Shown piece after piece: positions 1 through 6,473 of a DNA stretch of 12,937 nt. How positions within the stretch are numbered: position 1 is the first letter of the stretch; the number at the start of each line of letters is the position of its first letter. The translations under genes and the position numbers were made by a program. The stretch lies in NCBI GenBank assembly GCA_017304505.1, contig JAFKKQ010000122.1:1-12937 (forward strand), in the 5' to 3' direction. Origin of the DNA: Hyphomicrobiales bacterium (GTDB taxonomy: Bacteria; Pseudomonadota; Alphaproteobacteria; Rhizobiales; Xanthobacteraceae). A model generated the notes under the pieces. That model was given only the letters and a program-made list of their open reading frames with translations, was not told the origin of the DNA and made no database searches.

Positions 1-730
1 TCTCGACAGTCTCGAGGGAAGCCTGCTCGGCCGGAACGAAGACAACGCCGCCGGCGTGACGCTGCGCGCGGCGCTGGCCGAGCGCGATCTTTCTCCGCAG
101 CACGCGCAGGACCTGCTCACCGCGTTTCGCCAGGATGCCACCAAGAACCGTTACGCCGACTGGGACGACCTGATCGACTATTGCCGCTATTCGGCGATGC
201 CGGTCGGCCGCTTTGTGCTCGACGTGCACGGCGAGAGCCGCGCCACCTGGGCGGCGTCGGACAAGGTGTGCGCCGTGCTTCAGGTCATCAACCACTTGCA
301 GGACTGCGTGCAGGATTACCGCAAGCTCGATCGGGTCTATGTTCCGCTCGACGCGCTGGCCGCGGCGGGCGCGTCGGTCGAAGACCTCGACGCGCCGCGC
401 TCCACGCCGGCGCTGCTCGCCTGCCTGCACGGGCTTGCCGAACGCACCGCCGCCATGCTGGAAGAGGGTAGCACGTTGCCTGCGCAGATTGCAGACCGGC
501 GGCTGTCGCTGGAGATCGCCGCGATCGTCACGCTGGCGCGGCGTTTCGTCCGGGTGTTGCGCGAGCGCGATCCGCTCAGCGAAAACGTTCGCCTCGGCAA
601 GCTCGGGGTTGCCGCCTACGGCGCGCTCGGCGCTGCCAAGGGCTTGTTTGGACTCTTCGGCCGCGGGCCTCGCCCCGCAGGCGCCGTCAGTAGATCGTCA
701 GCCGATGAACGACGCAGCCGTCCCCACTGA
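1..730 (+). CDS. hpnC: Hydroxysqualene synthase HpnC, 5'-truncated by the window edge
   Basis: HpnC belongs to the squalene/phytoene synthase family and converts presqualene diphosphate, made by HpnD, to hydroxysqualene in the cytoplasm or at the inner membrane. The reading frame is open from base 2, with no start in the window; 242 C-terminal residues are visible. The HpnC-type signature DYCRYSAMPVG lies near visible residues 59-69. The second substrate-binding region, LQDCVQDYRKLDRVYVP, is at about 99-115. In it the acidic motif has the degenerate form typical of HpnC rather than the full DxxxD of HpnD. The first aspartate-rich motif should lie upstream of the window. The C-terminal 40 residues or so are basic, Gly/Ala-rich and poorly conserved. 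The stop lies 26 bp inside hpnD in another frame, which points to co-transcription. The family call is firm. HpnC rather than HpnD is inferred from the adjacent clear hpnD and from the motif form. Confidence 0.93.
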   Translation, partial: LDSLEGSLLGRNEDNAAGVTLRAALAERDLSPQHAQDLLTAFRQDATKNRYADWDDLIDYCRYSAMPVGRFVLDVHGESRATWAASDKVCAVLQVINHLQDCVQDYRKLDRVYVPLDALAAAGASVEDLDAPRSTPALLACLHGLAERTAAMLEEGSTLPAQIADRRLSLEIAAIVTLARRFVRVLRERDPLSENVRLGKLGVAAYGALGAAKGLFGLFGRGPRPAGAVSRSSADERRSRPH

Positions 731-1553
731 TCCCTCCGCTTCAGCCGCGCCGGGCCGGGCCTCGGGCAGCTCGTTCTACACCGCGATGCGGATCCTGCCG
801 CGCGCGCAGCGTGAGGCCATGTTCGAGATCTATTCGTTCTGCCGGCTGGTGGACGACATCGCGGACTCGAGCGCACCCCATGCGGAGCGCAAGGTTGCAT
901 TGGCGCAATGGCGTTCGCATATCGAGGCGATCTATGCCGGACGGCCGCCGGTCGAGCTGACTGCGCTGGCGCGGGCGGTGCGCGACTTCGGGCTGCGCAA
1001 GGAGGATTTCCTGGCGGTGATCGACGGCATGGAGATGGACGCGGAACAAGACGTCCGCGCGCCGGACTGGGCGACGCTCGACCTTTATTGCGACCGCGTG
1101 GCGAGCGCCGTCGGTCGCCTTTCGGTGCGCGTGTTCGGCATGGAGGAGGTGGAGGGCATCGCGCTCGCCCATCATCTTGGCCGCGCGCTGCAACTGACCA
1201 ACATCCTGCGCGACATCGACGAGGATGCCGGCATCGGCCGCCTTTATCTGCCGCGCGAGGAACTGACCAAGGCCGGCATCGGCAGCACCGATCCCCAGAC
1301 GGTGGCGGCGAGTGGCAGGCTCGCGCAGGTCTGCGAGGCGGTGGCGGCGCGGGCGCGGAGCCATTTCCAGGAGGCCGACGTGATCCTGGCGCGCAACCCC
1401 CGCCGTGTGGTGAAAGCGCCGCGCATCATGGAAGAGGTCTACCGCACCATCCTGCATGGCATGACGGAGCGTGGCTGGGCGCCGCCGCGCACCCGCGTGC
1501 GGGTGAGCGGATTGCGGCTGTCCTGGATCGCCGTGCAGTACGCGATCATCTGA
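705..1553 (+). CDS. hpnD: Presqualene diphosphate synthase HpnD
   Basis: HpnD condenses two farnesyl diphosphates into presqualene diphosphate, the first committed step of the HpnCDE route to squalene. The protein is 282 residues, normal for the family. Both aspartate-rich Mg-diphosphate motifs are intact: DDIAD at residues 50-54 and DIDED at 170-174, the latter inside ILRDIDEDAGIGRLYLP. The SGSSFYTAMRILP segment at about 20-32 and the VASAVGRLSVRVFG helix are also typical of the family. The ATG at 705 was chosen because homologues begin only a few residues before SGSSFY; the frame stays open further upstream, but there it is only an antiphase reading of hpnC. No strong Shine-Dalgarno sequence precedes it, and the 26-bp overlap with hpnC suggests translational coupling. 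The stop overlaps the hpnE start by one base. Confidence 0.96.
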   Translation: MNDAAVPTDPSASAAPGRASGSSFYTAMRILPRAQREAMFEIYSFCRLVDDIADSSAPHAERKVALAQWRSHIEAIYAGRPPVELTALARAVRDFGLRKEDFLAVIDGMEMDAEQDVRAPDWATLDLYCDRVASAVGRLSVRVFGMEEVEGIALAHHLGRALQLTNILRDIDEDAGIGRLYLPREELTKAGIGSTDPQTVAASGRLAQVCEAVAARARSHFQEADVILARNPRRVVKAPRIMEEVYRTILHGMTERGWAPPRTRVRVSGLRLSWIAVQYAII

Positions 1554-2815
1554 TGGCACGCACGGTCCACATCATCGGCGCAGGTCTTGCGGGGCTTGCA
1601 GCGGCGGTGCGGCTGGCGCCCCCGGGCGTCAGCGTTGTCGTGCATGAAGCGACCGCGCACCCCGGCGGGCGGTGCCGCTCGTTCTACGACCGCGCCATCG
1701 GCATGACCATCGACAACGGCAACCATCTGGTGTTGTCGGGCAATCGTGCGGTGCGCGAATTCGCGCAGGCTATCGGCAGCGCCGCGGCGCTGGTCGGGCC
1801 GGACAGCGCGGACTTCCCCTTCGTCGATCTTTCGAGCGGCGAGCGCTGGACGCTGCGCATCAACGACGGCTTGCCGTGGTGGATTCTTGACAGGAGCCGC
1901 CGCGTGCCCGGCACGCGCGTCGGCGAATACCTGCGCGCCGGCCGTCTGCTGCGCGCGGCGGACGGCGCCACCGTCGGCGACGTTCTGGATTGTTCGGGGC
2001 CGCTCTATACGCGCCTCCTGCGTCCGCTCTTGGTCGCGGCGCTCAACGTCGAGCCGCCCGAAGGCGCGGCGAGCCTTGCCGCAGCGATCGTGCGCGAGAC
2101 TTTGGGGAAGGGCGGCGCGGCCTGCCGGCCGCTGATTGCGCGCGACGGTTTGAGCCATGCCTTCATCGAGCCGGCGCTCACGCATCTCCGCGAGCGGGGC
2201 GTCGACATTCGATTGGAGCACGAGCTGCACGCCATCGAATTCGAAGGCGTGCGCGCCGCGCGGCTCGACTTCGGCACCGATGCCGTCGAGCTTGCGCCGG
2301 ACGATGCGGTGATCGTCGCGGTGCCGACGCACGCGGCTGCTGCGCTTCTGCCGGACGTGTCCACGCCGCAGGGCTACCGCGCCATCGCCAACGTGCATTT
2401 CCGCATCGCGCCGCCGCCCGGCACGCCTCCGATGCAGGGCGTCATCGGCGGCACGACCGAATGGATCTTCGCCTTCGAGGGCCGGTTGTCGGTGACGATC
2501 AGCAACGCCGACCGGCTGATGACCGTGTCGCGTGACACACTGGCGCGGACCGTCTGGGCGGAGGTCGCGAGCGCCGTCGGCAGCACGGCCGAACTGCCGC
2601 CGTGGCAGGTCGTGCGCGAGCGCCGCGCCACGTTCGTTGCGACGCCGGAGCAGAACGCCAGGCGGCCCGGTGCGCGGACGCAATGGAGCAACCTGTTCCT
2701 TGCCGGCGACTGGACTGCGACGGGCCTGCCCGCGACGCTCGAAGGCGCGGCGCGCTCGGGGCAGCGCGCGGCGGAGCTTGTCATGGCCGAAGCTTCCACG
2801 CGGAGCGCAGCGTGA
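1553..2815 (+). CDS. hpnE: Hydroxysqualene dehydroxylase HpnE (FAD-dependent)
   Basis: HpnE is a flavoprotein of the amine oxidase/phytoene desaturase-like superfamily. It reduces hydroxysqualene to squalene, completing the HpnCDE route. The protein is 420 residues, the usual length. The N-terminal dinucleotide-binding motif GAGLAG is at residues 9-14. The acidic residue that normally binds the adenosine ribose is Glu32, in VVVHEA, followed by GGRCRSF at 38-44. The C-terminal FAD-contact segment LFLAGDWTATGLPATLEGA surrounds Gly385-Asp386-Trp387, as in this superfamily. The start ATG shares its first base with the hpnD stop (TGATG), a classic coupled junction, and gives a protein beginning right at the first beta strand of the Rossmann fold. 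The end overlaps shc by 4 bp. No membrane helix is evident. The family is clear; the HpnE assignment rests on sequence pattern and position. Confidence 0.95.
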   Translation: MARTVHIIGAGLAGLAAAVRLAPPGVSVVVHEATAHPGGRCRSFYDRAIGMTIDNGNHLVLSGNRAVREFAQAIGSAAALVGPDSADFPFVDLSSGERWTLRINDGLPWWILDRSRRVPGTRVGEYLRAGRLLRAADGATVGDVLDCSGPLYTRLLRPLLVAALNVEPPEGAASLAAAIVRETLGKGGAACRPLIARDGLSHAFIEPALTHLRERGVDIRLEHELHAIEFEGVRAARLDFGTDAVELAPDDAVIVAVPTHAAAALLPDVSTPQGYRAIANVHFRIAPPPGTPPMQGVIGGTTEWIFAFEGRLSVTISNADRLMTVSRDTLARTVWAEVASAVGSTAELPPWQVVRERRATFVATPEQNARRPGARTQWSNLFLAGDWTATGLPATLEGAARSGQRAAELVMAEASTRSAA

Positions 2816-4746
2816 CCGTGAACCGCGCCGATCTCGATCGCAGCATTGCGACCGCGACGCGAGCCTTGCTCGACGCGCAGAAGCCCGACGGCCATTGGCT
2901 GTTCGAACTGGAGGCCGACGCCACCATTCCGGCCGAATACGTGCTGTTGCGCCATTATCTCGGTGAGCCGGTCGATGCCGAACTGGAGCGCAAGATCGGC
3001 GTCTACCTGCGCCGTATCCAGGGCGCGCACGGCGGCTGGCCACTCTTTGCGGACGGCGAATTCGACATGAGCGCCAGCGTGAAGGCGTATTTCGCGCTGA
3101 AGACCGTCGGCGACGACATCGACGCGCCGCACATGGCGCGGGCGCGCGAGGCGATGCGCTCGCGTGGCGGTGCGGCCCGCGCCAACGTGTTCACGCGCAT
3201 CCTCTTGGCGCTCTACGGCTTCATTCCGTGGCGCGCGCTGCCGGTGATGCCGGTGGAAATCATGCTGCTGCCGAAGTGGTTTCCGTTCCACCTCGACAAG
3301 ATTTCATACTGGAGCCGCACCGTTATCGTGCCGCTGCTGGTGCTGATGGCGAAGAAGCCCCGCGCGCGCAATCCGAAGGCTGTCCGCATCGACGAACTGT
3401 TCCTCGATCCGCCGGCAACGCTCGGTCCGGTGCCCAAGGCGCCGCAGCAGAAGGCATCGTGGTTCTGGTTCTTCCGCGCAGTGGACAATGTGCTGCGCGC
3501 GACCGAGCCGGTGTTTCCGAAAGCGACGCGGCAGCGCGCTATCGACCGGGCCGTGGCGTGGGTGGGCGAGCGGCTCAACGGCGAGGACGGCCTCGGCGCG
3601 ATCTTCCCGGCGATGGCCAACAGCGTGATGATGTACGACGCGCTCGGCTATCCGCCCGACGATCCGCGGCGCGCCATCGCCCGGCTTTCCATCGAGAAGC
3701 TTCTGGTCGTGCACGAGCACGAGGCCTATTGCCAGCCGTGCGTGTCGCCGATCTGGGACACCGGGCTTGCTTCGCACGCGCTCCTGGAGACGGGCGACGC
3801 CGAGGCGCAGGCACGCGCCACCGAAGGGCTGAAATGGCTCGAGCCCAAACAAGTGCTCGACGTGCGCGGCGACTGGATTGCGCGGCGGCCTGACGTGCGG
3901 CCGGGCGGCTGGGCGTTTCAGTATGCCAATCCGCATTACCCGGACGTCGACGACACCGCGGTGGTGGTCATGGCGATGGACCGCGCGGCCGGTCGCGATC
4001 CTTCGGTCGATCATGGTGCGGCGATCGCGCGGGCGCGGGAGTGGATCGTCGGCTTGCAAAGCGAAAATGGGGCGTGGGGCGCGTTCGACGCCGATAACGA
4101 GTACACCTATCTGAACAACATGCCGTTCGCGGACCACGGCGCGCTGCTCGATCCGCCGACCGAGGACGTGACCGCACGTTGCGTGTCGATGCTGGCTCAG
4201 CTTGGCGCCAAAGACACGCCCGCCGTCGCCGCCGCCGTGGACTATCTCAAGCGCACGCAGCTTGCGGATGGAAGCTGGTACGGCCGCTGGGGCATGAATT
4301 ACATCTACGGCACCTGGTCGGTGCTGTGCGCGCTCAACGCCGCGGGCGTCGATCACGCCGCGCCGGAGATGCGCAAGGCCGCCCAATGGCTGATTTCGAT
4401 TCAGAACGCCGACGGCGGCTGGGGCGAAGACGGCTCAAGCTACAAGCTTGACTATCGCGGCTATGAGCCTGCGCCGAGCACGGCTTCGCAGACGGCGTGG
4501 GCGCTGCTCGGCCTGATGGCGACGGGCGACGTGGACGATCCGGCGGTGGTGCGTGGCATCGCCTACTTGCAGCAGAACCAGGGACGCGACGGCTTTTGGG
4601 AGGAGGCGCGCTACACCGCGACGGGATTCCCGCGCGTGTTCTATCTGCGCTACCACGGCTACCGTCGCTATTTCCCGCTCTGGGCGCTGGCGCGCTATCG
4701 CAACCTCACGACAGGCAACGACAGGATCGTCAGGGTTGGCATGTAA
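2812..4746 (+). CDS. shc: Squalene-hopene cyclase (HpnF)
   Basis: Shc cyclises squalene to hopene and hopanol (diplopterol), the core reaction of hopanoid synthesis, as a monotopic enzyme of the inner membrane. The protein is 644 residues, normal for the family. The catalytic DxDD motif is DVDD at residues 378-381; its second Asp, Asp380, corresponds to the proton-donating Asp376 of the Alicyclobacillus enzyme. Several QW repeats are visible: about 23-29, 70-76, 416-422, 483-489, 531-537 and 588-596. The hydrophobic stretch around residues 135-180, PVEIMLLPKWFPFHLDKISY onward, matches the part of the fold that meets the membrane. The start is GTG at 2812: it overlaps the hpnE stop (GTGA) and has a GGAG about six bases upstream. 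A second in-frame GTG at 2818 is possible but badly spaced. The gene closes the forward operon and is followed by palindromes. Confidence 0.97.
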   Translation: MTVNRADLDRSIATATRALLDAQKPDGHWLFELEADATIPAEYVLLRHYLGEPVDAELERKIGVYLRRIQGAHGGWPLFADGEFDMSASVKAYFALKTVGDDIDAPHMARAREAMRSRGGAARANVFTRILLALYGFIPWRALPVMPVEIMLLPKWFPFHLDKISYWSRTVIVPLLVLMAKKPRARNPKAVRIDELFLDPPATLGPVPKAPQQKASWFWFFRAVDNVLRATEPVFPKATRQRAIDRAVAWVGERLNGEDGLGAIFPAMANSVMMYDALGYPPDDPRRAIARLSIEKLLVVHEHEAYCQPCVSPIWDTGLASHALLETGDAEAQARATEGLKWLEPKQVLDVRGDWIARRPDVRPGGWAFQYANPHYPDVDDTAVVVMAMDRAAGRDPSVDHGAAIARAREWIVGLQSENGAWGAFDADNEYTYLNNMPFADHGALLDPPTEDVTARCVSMLAQLGAKDTPAVAAAVDYLKRTQLADGSWYGRWGMNYIYGTWSVLCALNAAGVDHAAPEMRKAAQWLISIQNADGGWGEDGSSYKLDYRGYEPAPSTASQTAWALLGLMATGDVDDPAVVRGIAYLQQNQGRDGFWEEARYTATGFPRVFYLRYHGYRRYFPLWALARYRNLTTGNDRIVRVGM

Positions 4747-4758
4747 CAGCCGGCGTTA

Positions 4759-4807
4759 GAGCACGATCCGGAAAAGTGGGAACCGGTTTTCGGATTAGAT
4801 CGTGCTC
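4759..4807. repeat. Interspersed palindromic element, Rhizobiales type
   Basis: The outer arms gagcacgatc (4759-4768) and gatcgtgctc (4798-4807) are perfect 10-bp inverted repeats. Inside them, CCGGAAAA and GTTTTCGG form a second, imperfect pair. The sequence strongly resembles a short palindrome I recall as dispersed through Bradyrhizobium and related genomes, so it is probably one copy of a genome-wide family. It lies 12 bp after the shc stop and could fold in the shc mRNA 3' end. No poly-U run follows. Confidence 0.7.
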
Positions 4808-4826
4808 AATCGAAAAGATAAGCAAC

Positions 4827-4857
4827 GAGTCTGATTCAACGCAGTCTAATCAGACTC
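4827..4857. terminator. Hairpin between convergent shc and the Spy-like gene, possible bidirectional terminator
   Basis: The arms gagtctgatt (4827-4836) and aatcagactc (4848-4857) are a perfect 10-bp inverted repeat around an 11-base loop. The right arm touches the first base of the stop codon of the reverse-strand gene. The position between two convergent genes suits a terminator or mRNA-end stabiliser working in both directions. No T-run follows on either strand, so intrinsic termination is an inference. The sequence may also be a copy of a dispersed repeat. Confidence 0.5.
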
Positions 4858-6179
4858 TAGCTGCCGGACCCGTTGAGCTTCGCTTTCTGCTCGTCAGTGA
4901 GTTGATTGTAGAAATCGTTCAGGGCGAGACCGACGGTGGAGGCCGCAAAGATCATCGCGGTGAGACGGTCCGCTGCCGCATCCAGGCGCTCGGTCGGCGT
5001 CACGGCGATTGGCCGCAAGCACGACGCCATCAGGAATTGCCCCATCTCAAACGATTTCTTTTGCAGCGCATCGAGGCTTGCGCGCTGCGCCTTGGTCGGG
5101 TGCAGCGACTGTTCGATCTGCCGTATTTGCCCGTCGTTCGATGCCGGCACGCCGCACACGCGCGCCATATCGTCGCGGTTTGCCGTGCGCGAATCGGCAG
5201 ACACGGACGCCGATGCCGCAAACTGCTTTCTCTGATTTTCGGTGAGCGTGCTGTAGAATTTTGCCAGCGGCGTCCGCAACTGGACGGTCGCGTCGTGCAC
5301 CGCCCAGAGCGTGTTCTGCATGGCGCGCAGGCGCTCCGTTGGCGACGCCGCCGCCTGTTCGCGACAGGTGGACCGGATTGCGGCAACGGCGTCGCCCAGG
5401 GTGGTCTTGAGCCGGTCCAGCGCCGCACGCTGTGTGGCATCCAACTGCGCGGTGCGCGCGATGTCGGCGGCAGGCCAATCCGAATCCTGCGTTGAACCGC
5501 CGCACGGATCCGACGCCGCGGCCGTCGCGATGGCAGAACCGCTCGCGCTGGCCTGTGTCGCGTTCGCCCCTGTTGCGGGCGACGCGCCGGTCGGCGCAAA
5601 GATCGCCGCGAGCACATCGCCGATGCCGTGGTCCCGCAGCCGTGCGCTGTATTCCTTCGGCCAGAATGTGAAGCCGATCACGTCTTCGTAAGCACCGGGC
5701 CAGCTCAATGGGCCGACAACGCCGAGCTTCAGCCCTCCGGAACCGGATACCGGCGCCCCATCATTGTGCGCTTGGTGCGATTCGGCTGGTGCGGTCAGGG
5801 CGGCGCTGCGTTGTGCCGGAGCGGGGGCAGGGATGGGGATCGATTCGGCGGGCGCCGATGCCGGAACGACGGTGGCGCCGGCCGAATCAGTGGCAGCCAC
5901 GGCGGCAGCGGTGCCTGCGGCGGCGGCCGCCGCTGCAGGGACCGCGGTGGCGTCAGGCTTCGACTGTGCCGTCGCGGCGCGCTTGGAGCGCGGGGCCTTT
6001 GCCCGCCGCCGATGCGAGGTCCGCCGGCCGGCGTGTCCGGCATTCAGGAGCGTTCCGATCGGGTTGGTGAAGAATCCGAACACCGCCCCGGGCAGGCCCC
6101 GCGGCCGTGCCTCTGCGGTCTGCGAGACGGCCACGGATGCCAGCAACAGGCCCAGAACCAATATCGTTCCACGACGCAT
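4857..6179 (-). CDS. Secreted Spy/CpxP-like (LTxxQ) protein with two tandem domains
   Basis: Predicted periplasmic protein of 440 residues. A signal peptide with an n-region MRRG and a hydrophobic core at 5-18 ends at AEA, with likely cleavage after Ala24. A basic stretch (about 48-66) and an Ala/Pro-rich low-complexity linker (about 67-140) follow. Then comes a WPGAYEDVIGFTFWPKEY segment, a pattern I associate with rhizobial members of this family. The C-terminal half has two copies of one helical domain, at about 226-320 and 342-435. Each copy has two cysteines (226/272 and 342/387), a PTERL motif and an LTxxQ motif (LTENQ at 312-316, LTDEQ at 427-431). Spy/CpxP proteins act as periplasmic chaperones or envelope-stress sensors; that role here is inferred. 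The ATG at 6179 has a good GGAGG five bases upstream and begins the signal peptide; longer in-frame starts are rejected. The gene converges on shc and diverges from the exporter gene. Confidence 0.85.
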   Translation of the reverse strand: MRRGTILVLGLLLASVAVSQTAEARPRGLPGAVFGFFTNPIGTLLNAGHAGRRTSHRRRAKAPRSKRAATAQSKPDATAVPAAAAAAAGTAAAVAATDSAGATVVPASAPAESIPIPAPAPAQRSAALTAPAESHQAHNDGAPVSGSGGLKLGVVGPLSWPGAYEDVIGFTFWPKEYSARLRDHGIGDVLAAIFAPTGASPATGANATQASASGSAIATAAASDPCGGSTQDSDWPAADIARTAQLDATQRAALDRLKTTLGDAVAAIRSTCREQAAASPTERLRAMQNTLWAVHDATVQLRTPLAKFYSTLTENQRKQFAASASVSADSRTANRDDMARVCGVPASNDGQIRQIEQSLHPTKAQRASLDALQKKSFEMGQFLMASCLRPIAVTPTERLDAAADRLTAMIFAASTVGLALNDFYNQLTDEQKAKLNGSGS

Positions 6180-6213
6180 GGATGGCCTCCGGTCCTCACA
6201 ATTACCCCGCCGG

Positions 6214-6270
6214 CAAGTCGTTTCCGCGAGTCGGTTTCCGCAAGCCAGCTTCCGCAAGTCAATTTTCCGG
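6214..6270. repeat. Degenerate tandem repeat of about 14 bp, four units
   Basis: Four consecutive units follow the pattern CAAGTCGGTTTCCG: 6214-6226, 6227-6240, 6241-6254 and 6255-6270, with lengths of 13, 14, 14 and 16 bases. Each begins CAAG or CGAG and ends TTCCG. The array sits 35 bp upstream of the ATG of the reverse-strand Spy-like gene, so it probably falls in its 5' untranslated leader. It could be a set of protein-binding sites, a leader RNA element or simple slippage. The units are seen directly; any function is unknown. Confidence 0.7.
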
Positions 6271-6330
6271 CAAACCGCTCGTGTTGGCAAAAACGCGCCC
6301 CAAAAAGCGTCTACGTGACCCAGATGTTAC

Positions 6331-6355
6331 AACCGTGGCAGCCGCGTCGGGTTCC
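6331..6355 (-). promoter_or_regulatory. Possible EcfG-type (general stress sigma factor) promoter for the Spy-like gene
   Basis: Read on the reverse strand, GGAAC (6355-6351) is followed after 17 bases by GTT (6333-6331). Alphaproteobacterial EcfG promoters have the form GGAAC, about 16-17 bases, then CGTT. Here the base before GTT is G rather than C. The element points at the Spy-like gene and would give a leader of roughly 145 bases containing the tandem repeats. A chance match in the intergenic DNA of this window is quite possible. Confidence 0.35.
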
Positions 6356-6473
6356 ATTCGCCGCCATTCCGTGTACAACACCGAGCCTTGTCGATGATCG
6401 CCTGATGGGTCCGCCTCGTCACATCGTATAAGCGTCTCGGTGTCCCAAGGCCCACGCGCTGGAAGGAAGGGCT

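Noticed and set aside
213..704. Long upstream extension of the hpnD reading frame
   Set aside because: It is an antiphase reading of hpnC, rich in Arg and Cys, with no family resemblance; homologues of HpnD start near 705.
1439..3043. 534-residue reverse open frame opposite hpnE and shc
   Set aside because: Arg/Ala-rich composition typical of the antisense of high-GC genes; the forward strand holds two clear enzymes.
6180..6290. N-terminal extension of the Spy-like protein to an upstream TTG
   Set aside because: The extension translates the tandem DNA repeat and would bury the signal peptide; the ATG at 6179 has a strong ribosome site.
6404..6432. Possible -10 box TATAAG (6427-6432) for the exporter gene
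   Set aside because: No acceptable -35 element at 16-18 bases upstream; kept only as a weak possibility.
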